This document shows, one piece after another, positions 8,560 to 15,642 of a stretch of DNA of 15,642 nt (the first letter of the stretch is position 1; every line of letters starts with the position of its first letter). The translations under genes and the position numbers were made by a program. This stretch comes from a bacterium (lineage in GTDB: Bacteria; SM23-31; JAUVVT01): contig JAUWXV010000063.1 of NCBI GenBank assembly GCA_030616165.1, forward strand, positions 1 through 15,642, in the 5' to 3' direction. The notes under the pieces were generated by a model. The model was given only the letters and a program-made list of their open reading frames with translations, did no database searches and had not been told where the DNA came from.

Positions 8560-9438
8560 CTAATTTAGTTGACCGGCAAGAACTACAGTCTCCTTCTTTG
8601 AAACTGTAATCCCTCTCTCAGATTGAAGCGCTTCAAGATATATTATATAAATCCCTATTGGTAAAATTCTCCCATCATTATTCTTTCCGTCCCAAATTAC
8701 CGAGCGGGTACTTCCAGTGGGCTCGTTATTTAGAAGCCTTTTTACCAGCCTCCCGGAAACATCATATATTTCAATCTTAACATTCCCTTTATTAAATGGG
8801 AGAGAATAAGTGATAGTAACATAATCGTCAATACCATCATTATCCGGCGAGAAAGGATTAGGTGCTACATTTATTGAAACTCTTGATGGTGTAATCACTG
8901 AATAAATTGAATTTTCTTTACCAGGCGTTCCACCGTTTGTTTCAACACAGGAATCCCAATTTTCTTTATCATTAGTATTTTTATAAGGATTTATTCTCTC
9001 AATGGAAACACCCCTATCCCCTCCCCACTTGCTTTTATAACTCAAACTATCGATAACGATACCTTCATCATTTCGAAGGATTACATCATCTTCATCATTA
9101 TTGAACCGCGGAAATCCTTTAGACATAATAATGACTTTAATGTTGCCATCGAAATCAAAAATTAATCCTGAATTTCTTCTTATTACAATATAATCGTCAG
9201 AGAAAACCAGATAAGAATCATCTATTATAATACTTCCTTCTGGTTTATTTCTATCTCCAATCATCCATCCTTTTATTTCAACAGTTTCTTTTCCTGCATT
9301 AAAAATTTCAACCCACTCCGTCTCACCTGTTATAGGACTATACATTACTTCGTTGATAACTATATTCTGGGCATTAATCGTATAATATAAAATTATATAT
9401 AATAAAAAATTTAAAAGAACTGATTTAATGATTTTCAT
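8560..9438 (-). CDS. Secreted lamin-tail domain protein with FlgD-Ig-like C-terminal domain
   Basis: This 292-residue protein starts with a signal peptide (about 1-23, cleavage near INA/Q). Residues 25-165 form a lamin-tail domain (LTD): it opens with IVINEVMYSP, continues with EWVEIFNAGKETVEIKGWMI (41-60) and ends with NGGTPGKENS (168-177), typical of bacterial LTD proteins. Residues 188-275 resemble the FlgD-Ig-like/CHU_C-type end: VAPNPFSPDNDGIDDYVTI, then VKIEIYDVSGRLVKRL, DGKNNDGRILPIGIYIIYLE. Such C-termini are common in secreted proteins of FCB-group bacteria and can act in sorting or attachment; whether this one does is unknown. It lies 25 bases after the bactofilin-like gene and is probably co-transcribed. 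There is no SD site before the ATG. No catalytic domain is seen, so a structural or adhesive role at the surface is likely. Confidence 0.88.
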   Translation of the reverse strand: MKIIKSVLLNFLLYIILYYTINAQNIVINEVMYSPITGETEWVEIFNAGKETVEIKGWMIGDRNKPEGSIIIDDSYLVFSDDYIVIRRNSGLIFDFDGNIKVIIMSKGFPRFNNDEDDVILRNDEGIVIDSLSYKSKWGGDRGVSIERINPYKNTNDKENWDSCVETNGGTPGKENSIYSVITPSRVSINVAPNPFSPDNDGIDDYVTITYSLPFNKGNVKIEIYDVSGRLVKRLLNNEPTGSTRSVIWDGKNNDGRILPIGIYIIYLEALQSERGITVSKKETVVLAGQLN

Positions 9439-9463
9439 AACAGAATTTTATTAATTATTTTAG

Positions 9464-10606
9464 TTAAACAACTTCTTCTTTAGCTTTTTCAATGTGAGTA
9501 GAATAAAGATAAATTGCAATTCCTCCCATTCCAAGAATAGAAACAATAAGAGAAACCAGCCAATCTATATATGGAATATTTGACACTACAGCAATAATTA
9601 TCAATCCCAATATCAGAGGAAGATAATATTTTTGTTCACCTTCCAATGGTCTTTTTAATAAATAATTTCCGAGCAAAATCCCTACATAAATTCTGCAGAT
9701 ATATGCGATTATTAAATAAATCGCAAGTAATATAAGTCCGGCGGGAATAGTTATAACAAATATAAGCAAGAGCAAAATTAGAATTGGAATCCCGATAAGC
9801 ACAGCCGCGCCAATTCCAAAACTTGTAAAAATTTTTCTTTTTATTAAAATGATTGTCCCTCTCACATTTCTCTTTAAAAATATAATCATCAAGATACCAA
9901 CAATAATTGAAGCAATGAGACTCCACAATTCAAATAAAATTTTATATCCTGAAAAGTATTTCCTTTTTTCCCTTATTTTTTCAAAACTAATATTTCCACT
10001 TACTATGTTCTTCTCTGATAAATTTACTATTTCTTCTGCATACTTATATTTTAAATCTCCCAGAATTCTGGCACCTGTGAGAAAAGCAATAGACCCAGAA
10101 GCTTCAAGATTTGCATTTTTTTCAACAATACCGGAAATGAAAATATCTCCACCGACGCACTTTATCGAACCCTTTACGTGTCCTTTAATAATCGTAGTTC
10201 CCCCATAAGTATAAACATTTCCATTAATAACACTTTCTTTAGATAATTCGATTTCACCTCCTGCTGCTATAACATCACCTTCAACTTCAGCTTCGATGGT
10301 TGATTTTTGAGAAGCAATAATAATATCATCACCAACACTCCCACCAATAAAGATAGTTTTCCCCACACCAATAAAATCTTTTTCAATATTACCATTTGAT
10401 GTCAACGTTCCACCTGCTGACATAAGGTCACCATTTACATAACCATTCATCTCAAAAGTCCCAGCCCCAGTAAAAAGGTCGTTATTAATGGTATCATTTT
10501 TTCCTACCGTTAAAGAATTTCCCGCCATAAATTCCGCCGCATTAGTATTATATACGATTAAAAGAAAAAATGAAAATAAAATAAATAAAATTTTTATTTT
10601 TCCCAT
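9464..10606 (-). CDS. Secreted bactofilin-like protein with C-terminal transmembrane domain
   Basis: This 380-residue protein begins with a signal peptide (1-23, cleavage near NAA). Residues 30-210 are short Gly-rich beta repeats (for example VNGDLMSAGG, VEGDVIAAGG, VKGSIKCVGG, each about 18-20 residues apart), matching the right-handed beta-helix of polymer-forming bactofilins. After a charged linker come hydrophobic segments at about 226-244, 262-303 (two helices), 329-342 and 348-367, forming a membrane domain. Unlike cytosolic bactofilins, the helix should sit outside the cytoplasmic membrane. The ATG has an AAGGAG site 6 bases upstream (10613-10618), a strong ribosome binding site. It heads a likely two-gene envelope operon with the lamin-tail gene 25 bases downstream. 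Its exact role, perhaps scaffolding in the periplasm, is an inference. Confidence 0.85.
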   Translation of the reverse strand: MGKIKILFILFSFFLLIVYNTNAAEFMAGNSLTVGKNDTINNDLFTGAGTFEMNGYVNGDLMSAGGTLTSNGNIEKDFIGVGKTIFIGGSVGDDIIIASQKSTIEAEVEGDVIAAGGEIELSKESVINGNVYTYGGTTIIKGHVKGSIKCVGGDIFISGIVEKNANLEASGSIAFLTGARILGDLKYKYAEEIVNLSEKNIVSGNISFEKIREKRKYFSGYKILFELWSLIASIIVGILMIIFLKRNVRGTIILIKRKIFTSFGIGAAVLIGIPILILLLLIFVITIPAGLILLAIYLIIAYICRIYVGILLGNYLLKRPLEGEQKYYLPLILGLIIIAVVSNIPYIDWLVSLIVSILGMGGIAIYLYSTHIEKAKEEVV

Positions 10607-10801
10607 AATACGCTCCTTAATAAATTTATTTTTTTAAATAATTTTTACCTTATTTATTATTTTATAATTTCGATAGACAAATATTGAAGAAGAAAGATTT
10701 TTAAATTTCAGCAGGTCAGAACATCGAAAAGGTTATCTAACAGTTAAAAATTTTCAAAATTAAACTTATGAAATTTTTAGATAATTAAAATAATGCAATA
10801 T
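10607..10801. other. Intergenic region upstream of the bactofilin-like gene
   Basis: No credible reading frame lies here. The region holds the hairpin at 10733-10784 and, on the minus strand, a TATAAA box (about 10661-10666) that could serve as a -10 element but lacks a good -35 partner. It probably separates the dap genes from the envelope-protein operon. Confidence 0.4.
10733..10784 (-). terminator. Possible hairpin/terminator after dapH
   Basis: TTATCTAA (10733-10740) pairs with TTAGATAA (10777-10784), and the adjoining AAAAATTTTC (10746-10755) can pair with GAAATTTTT (10770-10778) around a short loop, leaving a five-base bulge on one side. On the minus strand it is followed by CCTTTTCG, a poor T-tract, so intrinsic termination is uncertain. 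Confidence 0.35.
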
Positions 10802-11500
10802 TTATAAATTTCTCAATTCTTCTATAATCTTTGTTTTAGTAATAGTTTTAAAATCTCTTTTTTTAATAAACTTTGCAGGTATTCCTGCAACTACCGAATT
10901 GGGCTTTACATTTTTAGTGACAACTGCCCCAGCGGCGACGATACCCTTTTTACCAATCTTCACTCCCTCCAGAATAACTGAATTAGCACCAATTAATGCA
11001 TCGTCTTCAATAACAACAGGCTTTGCGCTCGGTGGTTCCAACACACCAGCAATAACCGCACCAGCGCTAATATGCACCCTTTTGCCAATAACAGCCCTCG
11101 AACCTATAACAGCATTCATATCAATCATCGTTTTATCTCCGATTTCTGCGCCGATATTAATTACCGCACCCATCATTATTATGCAATTCCTGCCAATCTT
11201 AACCTTTTCTCTTATTAGTGCACCCGGTTCAACACGGCAGTTCAATCTCTTAAGGTCAAGAAGTGGAATCGCTGAATTACGACAGTTATTTTCTAAATAA
11301 TAATACTTTATCTTTGAACCGTTTCTTTCTAATATTTTTTTTATATAACTATAATCCCCGATTAAAATCACAGAATCATTTCCACTGAATACCATAACAT
11401 CTTTCGGTATTCTTTTATCGATATTTCCCTTGATATATACTTTTACAGGTGTTTTCTTTTTTGCGGTTGATATAAGATTGGCAATTTCTTTATAATCCAT
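10802..11500 (-). CDS. dapH: 2,3,4,5-tetrahydropyridine-2,6-dicarboxylate N-acetyltransferase (DapH)
   Basis: The enzyme acetylates tetrahydrodipicolinate with acetyl-CoA in the acetylated branch of meso-diaminopimelate and lysine synthesis. It is 232 residues long, close to the usual size of about 236. Residues 1-80 match the DapH N-terminal domain, and 88-213 form a left-handed beta-helix of hexapeptide repeats. The stretch from NSAIPLLDLK (75-84) through VEPGALIREKVKIG, IMMGAVINIGAEIG, TMIDMNAVIGSRA (124-136) and GVLEPPSAKPVVIEDDALIG (152-171) is diagnostic of DapH rather than the succinyl-type DapD. It ends with VVAGIPAKFI, the usual acyltransferase cap. GAGG lies 9 bases before the ATG. 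It follows dapB after 22 bases, and the two are probably one transcript. The acetyl route implies a partner aminotransferase and deacetylase outside the window. Confidence 0.95.
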   Translation of the reverse strand: MDYKEIANLISTAKKKTPVKVYIKGNIDKRIPKDVMVFSGNDSVILIGDYSYIKKILERNGSKIKYYYLENNCRNSAIPLLDLKRLNCRVEPGALIREKVKIGRNCIIMMGAVINIGAEIGDKTMIDMNAVIGSRAVIGKRVHISAGAVIAGVLEPPSAKPVVIEDDALIGANSVILEGVKIGKKGIVAAGAVVTKNVKPNSVVAGIPAKFIKKRDFKTITKTKIIEELRNL

Positions 11501-11522
11501 TTCGTATTTCCTCAGTAAAAAC

Positions 11523-12287
11523 TTATTTTATTTTTAAGACATCCTGCATATCATAAAGAGACCTTTTTTTATCAGATATGAAATAAATCCCCTGAATTAC
11601 ACCATTTAAAAATATTTCCCTTGAAAATGCTGTATGAGATATTTTAAAAATTTCACTGTCACCGATAAAAAGAATTTCATGGTCACTGACAATTTTGCCT
11701 CCCCTCACCGAGTGAAAAGTTATATCCTCCTTTTTTCTTTCGTCAAAGCCCTTCCTGCCCATTTTGAATACCTTTTCTGGTTTAATACCTCGCTTTTCAG
11801 CAATAATTTTTCCAACAGAGATGGCTGTTCCGCTTGGGGAATCTTTCTTATATCTGTGGTGTTTTTCTATTATCTCAATATCAAATCCATCCTTTAACAA
11901 TTCTGCCGCCTCACCAACAAGTTTATATAAAAGGTTAATAGCGATAGACATATTTGAGGATAAAAGTATTGGTATGGTCAAACTGGCTTCTTTTATCTTT
12001 CTTAATTCATCATCTGAAAAACCGGTTGTCCCAATAACCATACCCTTTTTATGTTTTATGCATATCGGAATTTTTTCCATCGCTGCTGAAGCGATTGAAA
12101 AATCAACAACAACATCAGCGTTTCCGATAATTTCTTCAATATTCCTTACCACTGGTATATCTTCATCTTTCCCTGTTCCAATAATATCAACACCTCCAAT
12201 GCAATCAATATTATCCTCTTGTTTAATCCTCTCCTTGATAATCTGACCCATTTTCCCGTATATACCACTTATTATAATCCTTATCAT
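11523..12287 (-). CDS. dapB: 4-hydroxy-tetrahydrodipicolinate reductase (DapB)
   Basis: This enzyme reduces the DapA product to tetrahydrodipicolinate with NAD(P)H, supplying the substrate of DapH encoded just downstream. It has 254 residues, slightly shorter than the E. coli enzyme. The N-terminal Rossmann fold carries GIYGKMG (8-14), and VIGTTGF (84-90) is the conserved nucleotide-binding loop. The catalytic and substrate-binding segment EKHHRYKKDSPSGTA (141-155) has His143 and Lys147, equivalent to E. coli His159 and Lys163. HSVRGGKIVSDHEILF near residues 193-208 is also a family hallmark. The ATG is preceded only by a weak AGAGAA, and 57 AT-rich bases separate it from the oxidoreductase gene upstream, with no convincing promoter. 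Co-transcription with that gene is possible. Confidence 0.96.
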   Translation of the reverse strand: MIRIIISGIYGKMGQIIKERIKQEDNIDCIGGVDIIGTGKDEDIPVVRNIEEIIGNADVVVDFSIASAAMEKIPICIKHKKGMVIGTTGFSDDELRKIKEASLTIPILLSSNMSIAINLLYKLVGEAAELLKDGFDIEIIEKHHRYKKDSPSGTAISVGKIIAEKRGIKPEKVFKMGRKGFDERKKEDITFHSVRGGKIVSDHEILFIGDSEIFKISHTAFSREIFLNGVIQGIYFISDKKRSLYDMQDVLKIK

Positions 12288-12344
12288 ATTTTCTCTATTT
12301 TATTTTAAATTTTAAAAAATTGAAATTCCGTTATCATTTTAACT

Positions 12345-13337
12345 TTAAACAACAACTTTTTCCCACTTCTGTGAAATGACAGATTTTTCAAGTGCTTCAA
12401 GGATTGCGACACACTTTAATATACTTTCATGTGTTCTTGGTTCTTTACCTGTTCGGAACATTTCAACCATATCCTCATAAGGTTTAAGGGAATCAGTTTC
12501 TTTGATTCTCGGCTCAAGAGGTCTGAAACCTTTATCAGTCAAAAGCAAAACATCCCAACCACTGTATCCTTTTCTAATAAGGTATAGTGTTGCAAAATAG
12601 CCTGAACTAAAAATTACACTTGCAGTTGTTTTATCATCTTTGGTAGAAACCTTGACTTCTTCAACATCCTCTCCAAAAATATACATCATTTTCTGTACCG
12701 TATGCACTCCATAAAAAAAGATTCCACCATATTTTGAATTAATATCACATGAACCAGTGCAAATGATATGTAATATATTATCAATATCAGGAATCTGCGC
12801 TTTCATATCAAAAACTTCATTACTTTGAGCTATGGTACTGTAAGAGGTAACAGGTGTCTTTAGTTCTTTTGCAATTTTAAGGAATTCTTTTCCCTCAGCA
12901 ACGCGATAACAGAAAGGCTTGTCAATGAAAGTTGGGATATCAGCCTTTACAAATGGCAAGGCAGCTTCCAAATGATATTTCGGGTGCCTGTGGTCAACGA
13001 TTAGTGCATCGATTTTACCCATCATCTCCATCGTGTCTTTAACAATATTTGGTATTTGCCCTCTTTTTGCTGCATTCCTTGCAAATTCATCGGTTTCTCC
13101 CCAAACATATAAAACTTCAACTCCGGGAAACCTTTTCTGTACATTAATAATTCTTCCATAAGTCACAGTGTGGCTATTTTCTGCACCAATAATTCCTATA
13201 CGAATTTTGTTCTGAGTGTTGATTTGGGATTGTTTTAAGGTAGTATGCCTGCCAGCCGAATTAGAAACTGAAGAAACCATAAAAGCTGACAGCACACCTT
13301 TACCAATATCTTTTGCAAAATCTCTTCTTGATTTCAT
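12345..13337 (-). CDS. Tat-signal Gfo/Idh/MocA-family oxidoreductase
   Basis: This 330-residue protein begins MKSRRDFAKDIGKG, a twin-arginine export signal (SRRDFAK) followed by a hydrophobic stretch to about residue 23. This suggests it folds with cofactor in the cytoplasm and is exported. Residues 45-140 form a Rossmann domain, but the nucleotide loop reads GIIGAENSHT instead of the classic GxGxxG, and the usual EKP motif reads DKP (139-141, in FIDKPFCYR). GVHTVQKMMYIFG (210-222) carries the family's likely catalytic His212. Such enzymes typically oxidise or reduce sugars or polyols with a tightly bound NAD(P); the substrate here cannot be read from sequence. AGGAG lies 6 bases before the ATG. 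Its neighbours, purN upstream and dapB downstream, share no obvious pathway with it. Confidence 0.85.
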   Translation of the reverse strand: MKSRRDFAKDIGKGVLSAFMVSSVSNSAGRHTTLKQSQINTQNKIRIGIIGAENSHTVTYGRIINVQKRFPGVEVLYVWGETDEFARNAAKRGQIPNIVKDTMEMMGKIDALIVDHRHPKYHLEAALPFVKADIPTFIDKPFCYRVAEGKEFLKIAKELKTPVTSYSTIAQSNEVFDMKAQIPDIDNILHIICTGSCDINSKYGGIFFYGVHTVQKMMYIFGEDVEEVKVSTKDDKTTASVIFSSGYFATLYLIRKGYSGWDVLLLTDKGFRPLEPRIKETDSLKPYEDMVEMFRTGKEPRTHESILKCVAILEALEKSVISQKWEKVVV

Positions 13338-13388
13338 TATAATCTCCTGACTTTATTTTTCTAAAAATTGAATTAGACAAAACATACC

Positions 13389-13416
13389 CTTATATTATGC
13401 AATTTTCAGATTACAA
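13389..13416 (-). promoter_or_regulatory. Possible promoter for the Gfo/Idh gene
   Basis: On the minus strand TTGTAA (13411-13416) and TATAAG (13389-13394) are 16 bases apart, in the 101-base gap after purN. The -10 box matches at 5 of 6 positions, the -35 at 4 of 6. The transcript might continue into dapB and dapH. Confidence 0.4.
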
Positions 13417-13438
13417 ATAAATTCAAACATTAAAAAAT

Positions 13439-14071
13439 TTATTCCTCTAAAATCTTCACGTATCTCCCTTCAATCTTCAGCCTGTTATGAGCGTATAACT
13501 GAATCGCCATAGGATAAAGTTTATGTTCGATCTTGAGCCCTCTCTCTCTAAATTCTTCAAGCGTATCGGAATCGTATCTTGGAAATGTCTGCTGTAAAAT
13601 GATTGGTCCAGTATCAACACCCTCATCTATGAAATGTATGCTAATTCCCGAATACTTTACTCCATATTTGAAGGCATCCCCATATCCGTCTGTTCCCGGG
13701 AAACTTGGCAGTAAAGCAGGATGAATATTTATTATTCCGGGAAGATTTTTCTCTTTGTTATAACAATGTCTGATAAACTCGGGGGTAACCAACCTCATAT
13801 AACCAGCAAAGACAATAAGTTCAGGTTTATATATGTCGAGTTGTTTTATGATTTCTGCCTCATGTTCTCTTCTATCTTTAAATTTTTTGCTTTCTACAAC
13901 AATGGTTGGAATATTATGTCTTTTTGCTCTTTCGAGTGCATAAGCAGTAGATTTATTAGAAACTACAGCAATAACTTCTGCATCTATTTTCTGATTTTCG
14001 CAATGGTCGATTATGGATTGAAGGTTGGTTCCACTGCCGGATACAAATACTGCAACTCTTAATTTATTCAT
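13439..14071 (-). CDS. purN: Phosphoribosylglycinamide formyltransferase (PurN)
   Basis: The enzyme transfers a formyl group from 10-formyl-tetrahydrofolate to glycinamide ribonucleotide, the third step of purine synthesis, directly using the product of PurD encoded upstream. It has 210 residues, a normal length. VSGSGTNLQSIID (10-22) binds the phosphate. YMRLVTPEFI (91-100) and INIHPALLPSFPG (114-126) are conserved, with catalytic Asn115 and His117; Asp153 in DEGVDTGPIILQ completes the active site. The loop after FPG reads TDGYGDAFKYG where E. coli-type enzymes have a GLHA-like sequence; this variant also occurs in some other bacteria. The ATG overlaps the purD stop by 8 bases, so translation is probably coupled. 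Confidence 0.96.
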   Translation of the reverse strand: MNKLRVAVFVSGSGTNLQSIIDHCENQKIDAEVIAVVSNKSTAYALERAKRHNIPTIVVESKKFKDRREHEAEIIKQLDIYKPELIVFAGYMRLVTPEFIRHCYNKEKNLPGIINIHPALLPSFPGTDGYGDAFKYGVKYSGISIHFIDEGVDTGPIILQQTFPRYDSDTLEEFRERGLKIEHKLYPMAIQLYAHNRLKIEGRYVKILEE

Positions 14072-15353
14072 ATCTAAATGCCCGAAATCCTATATCTTTT
14101 CTAAAATATTTTCCTTCAAAAGATATTCTGTCAACACCCATGTAAGCATTATCGAGTGATTCTCGGAGGGTTTTTCCCGATGATGTCACTCCAAATACCC
14201 TTCCTCCATTTGTAAAAATTTTATCATCTACGAGTTTTGTGCCAGCGTGAAAGACTTTCAGGTTTTCTATAGTTTTTAATTCTTTCAATCCTGTTACATT
14301 CATTCCCTTTGTATAGGAACCAGGATAACCTTCCGATGCAACAACCACGCACGCTGAAAACTTATCATTCCATTCGAGACTAACACCCTTAAGTTCTCCA
14401 TTAATAGTTTTTTCCATAATTTCAATAAGGTCGGACTTCAACAAGAAAAGGATAGGCTGAGTCTCCGGGTCACCAAAGCGACAATTAAATTCAAGAGCTT
14501 TTGGACCGTCTTCTGTCAACATCAACCCGGCATAAAGGACACCTTTATAAACAATCCCATCTTCTTTTAATCCTTTCACGGTTGGCAAGATTATTTTATC
14601 ATAAATTTCCTTGTTAACTTCACTGCTTAAAAATGGGACAGGTGCATACGCTCCCATCCCACCTGTATTTGGTCCACTGTCACTATCGTATATCTGCTTA
14701 TAGTCCTGTGAAGAAAGCATCGGAACAATATTTTCCCCATCCACAAAAGCAAGTATTGAGACCTCTTCTCCGGATAATTTATCTTCTATAACAAATTTAT
14801 TACCCGCACTTCCGAAAGCCTTTCTTAAAACTATTCTTTCTACAGCCCACTCTGTTTCAGCAACATTTTTACAGACTGTAACTCCTTTGCCAGCAGCGAG
14901 ACCATCAGCCTTAACAACCATTGCATTTTCGTTTCTATTTATTAATTCTCTTGCCTTTTTAAGACATTCGCCATCAGAACTATCAAAGACTGCGAAATCT
15001 GCTGCTGGGATATTATGCTTTTTCATAAACTGCTTCGCAAAAACTTTACTTCCTTCTAATATTGCTGCCTCCTTTGTCGGTCCAAATATCTTCAGACCAC
15101 ATTCATTAAAAAAGTTGACTATGCCATTTACGAGAGGGATTTCTGGTCCGACAACCGTAAGGTCTATTGACTTTTCTTTAGTAAAATCTGCAAGGCTTTT
15201 AAAATCACTTATATCAAGGTTAACAATCTCGGCTTCCTGCTGAATACCCCCATTACCCGGACAGCAGTATATTTCCTCGCAAATTTCGCTGTTATTCAAT
15301 TTCCACACAAGCGTATGTTCTCTTCCGCCGCTTCCTATAACAAAAATTTTCAA
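14064..15353 (-). CDS. purD: Phosphoribosylamine-glycine ligase (PurD)
   Basis: This ATP-grasp enzyme joins phosphoribosylamine and glycine, the second step of purine synthesis. It has 429 residues, the usual length for the single-domain bacterial form. IGSGGREHTLVWKL (6-19) is the N-terminal signature and VVGPEIPLVNGI (67-78) the pre-ATP-grasp loop. The ATP-binding lobe contains VVKADGLAAGKGV (146-158) and EEVSILAFVDG (196-206). SGPNTGGMGAYAP (226-238) and LEFNCRFGDPETQ (287-299), which holds the metal-binding Glu and Asn, are the catalytic core. The start is TTG, chosen because it gives the conserved MKIFVIGSGG beginning and because AAGGAG (15362-15367) lies exactly 8 bases upstream. That site sits inside the end of purE, whose stop is only 3 bases before this start. 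purN overlaps its 3' end. Confidence 0.97.
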   Translation of the reverse strand: MKIFVIGSGGREHTLVWKLNNSEICEEIYCCPGNGGIQQEAEIVNLDISDFKSLADFTKEKSIDLTVVGPEIPLVNGIVNFFNECGLKIFGPTKEAAILEGSKVFAKQFMKKHNIPAADFAVFDSSDGECLKKARELINRNENAMVVKADGLAAGKGVTVCKNVAETEWAVERIVLRKAFGSAGNKFVIEDKLSGEEVSILAFVDGENIVPMLSSQDYKQIYDSDSGPNTGGMGAYAPVPFLSSEVNKEIYDKIILPTVKGLKEDGIVYKGVLYAGLMLTEDGPKALEFNCRFGDPETQPILFLLKSDLIEIMEKTINGELKGVSLEWNDKFSACVVVASEGYPGSYTKGMNVTGLKELKTIENLKVFHAGTKLVDDKIFTNGGRVFGVTSSGKTLRESLDNAYMGVDRISFEGKYFRKDIGFRAFRYE

Positions 15354-15356
15354 GTT

Positions 15357-15642
15357 TTAAACTCCTTTATTCAATTTCCTTATTTTGTTTTTATATTCAA
15401 TTATCTTTTTAGATACAGATTCAAGGTTAAAAATTTTAGCAGCAGCCATGGCAGCATTTTCTGGATTTAAAACGACCATAGATGGGACATAGGAAGGTGT
15501 CCTTAAACTTGAAAAAATATCATTGGTGTTTAAATTTGGTGGACATGCTATAACTGGAAATCTAGTATTTGCTGATACCAGTCCCGATAAAGCATCCGAC
15601 ATTCCTGCTGAAGTTATATATACTATCGGTTCAATGCTATTC
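15357..15642 (-). CDS. purE: Class II (PAICS-like) AIR carboxylase PurE, C-terminal part
   Basis: The frame enters from the right edge (the 5' end is outside) and runs 95 codons to a TAA at 15357-15359. PurE makes carboxyaminoimidazole ribonucleotide in purine synthesis. The visible part contains ITSAGMSDALSGLVSANT, then FPVIACPP, then DIFSSLRTPS and PENAAMAAAKIF. The CPP ... SSLR-PS ... PE-AA--AA-IF pattern is that of class II enzymes, such as archaeal PurE and the carboxylase domain of animal PAICS, rather than the class I mutase with its GGAAHLPGM loop. Class II enzymes use CO2 directly on AIR and need no PurK. The N-terminal phosphate-binding loop is not visible. An ATG at 15602 lies inside the conserved core and is not the start. 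The gene is the first visible member of purE-purD-purN. Confidence 0.9.
   Translation of the reverse strand, partial: NSIEPIVYITSAGMSDALSGLVSANTRFPVIACPPNLNTNDIFSSLRTPSYVPSMVVLNPENAAMAAAKIFNLESVSKKIIEYKNKIRKLNKGV

Noticed and set aside
9849-10208. 119-codon plus-strand frame opposite the bactofilin-like gene
   Set aside because: Antisense shadow; the minus-strand gene has a strong ribosome site and a clear repeat and membrane architecture.
11764-12246. 160-codon plus-strand frame opposite dapB
   Set aside because: Antisense shadow of a well-conserved gene with no family resemblance.

Overview
The window comes from an AT-rich (roughly one-third GC by eye) Gram-negative bacterium. An adjacent lptF-lptG pair implies LPS export. 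Several genes make exported proteins of kinds common in the FCB group and in candidate phyla such as WOR-3 or Cloacimonadota: a lamin-tail protein with a FlgD-Ig-like end, a secreted bactofilin-like membrane protein, and an exported protein with a DUF5683-like end. That placement is an inference; nothing here fixes the phylum. There are no tRNA or rRNA genes, CRISPR arrays or transposases. Start signals are mixed: pyk, the Gfo/Idh gene, dapH, the bactofilin-like gene and purD have clear Shine-Dalgarno (SD) sites, while lptF, lptG and some exported-protein genes have none.

Layout. At 1-839 (minus) lies the start of an exported protein that runs off the left edge. ligA (976-2994, minus) precedes it; both have sigma70-like promoters with a TTGACT -35 box. 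A FliG-like gene lacking the usual N-terminal domain (3214-3933, plus) diverges from ligA and converges on pyk (3969-5381, minus). pyk shares a divergent promoter region with lptF-lptG (5567-8045, plus).

Between the convergent lptG and lamin-tail genes sits a compact unit at 8100-8529: a four-helix-bundle (23S rRNA intervening-sequence type) gene enclosed by 26-bp terminal inverted repeats. The gene has no in-frame ATG and has an in-frame TAG near its 3' end. Reading past that TAG restores a family-like C-terminus whose last codons lie in the left repeat. This is the most unusual part of the window.

The rest is on the minus strand. In transcription order from the right edge: purE (class II type, 5' end outside), purD and purN, tightly packed as a purine operon; a Tat-signal Gfo/Idh/MocA oxidoreductase with its own promoter-like sequence; dapB and dapH of the acetylated diaminopimelate/lysine pathway; then, after a 195-bp gap, the bactofilin-like membrane protein and the lamin-tail/FlgD-Ig protein, which look like a two-gene envelope operon.
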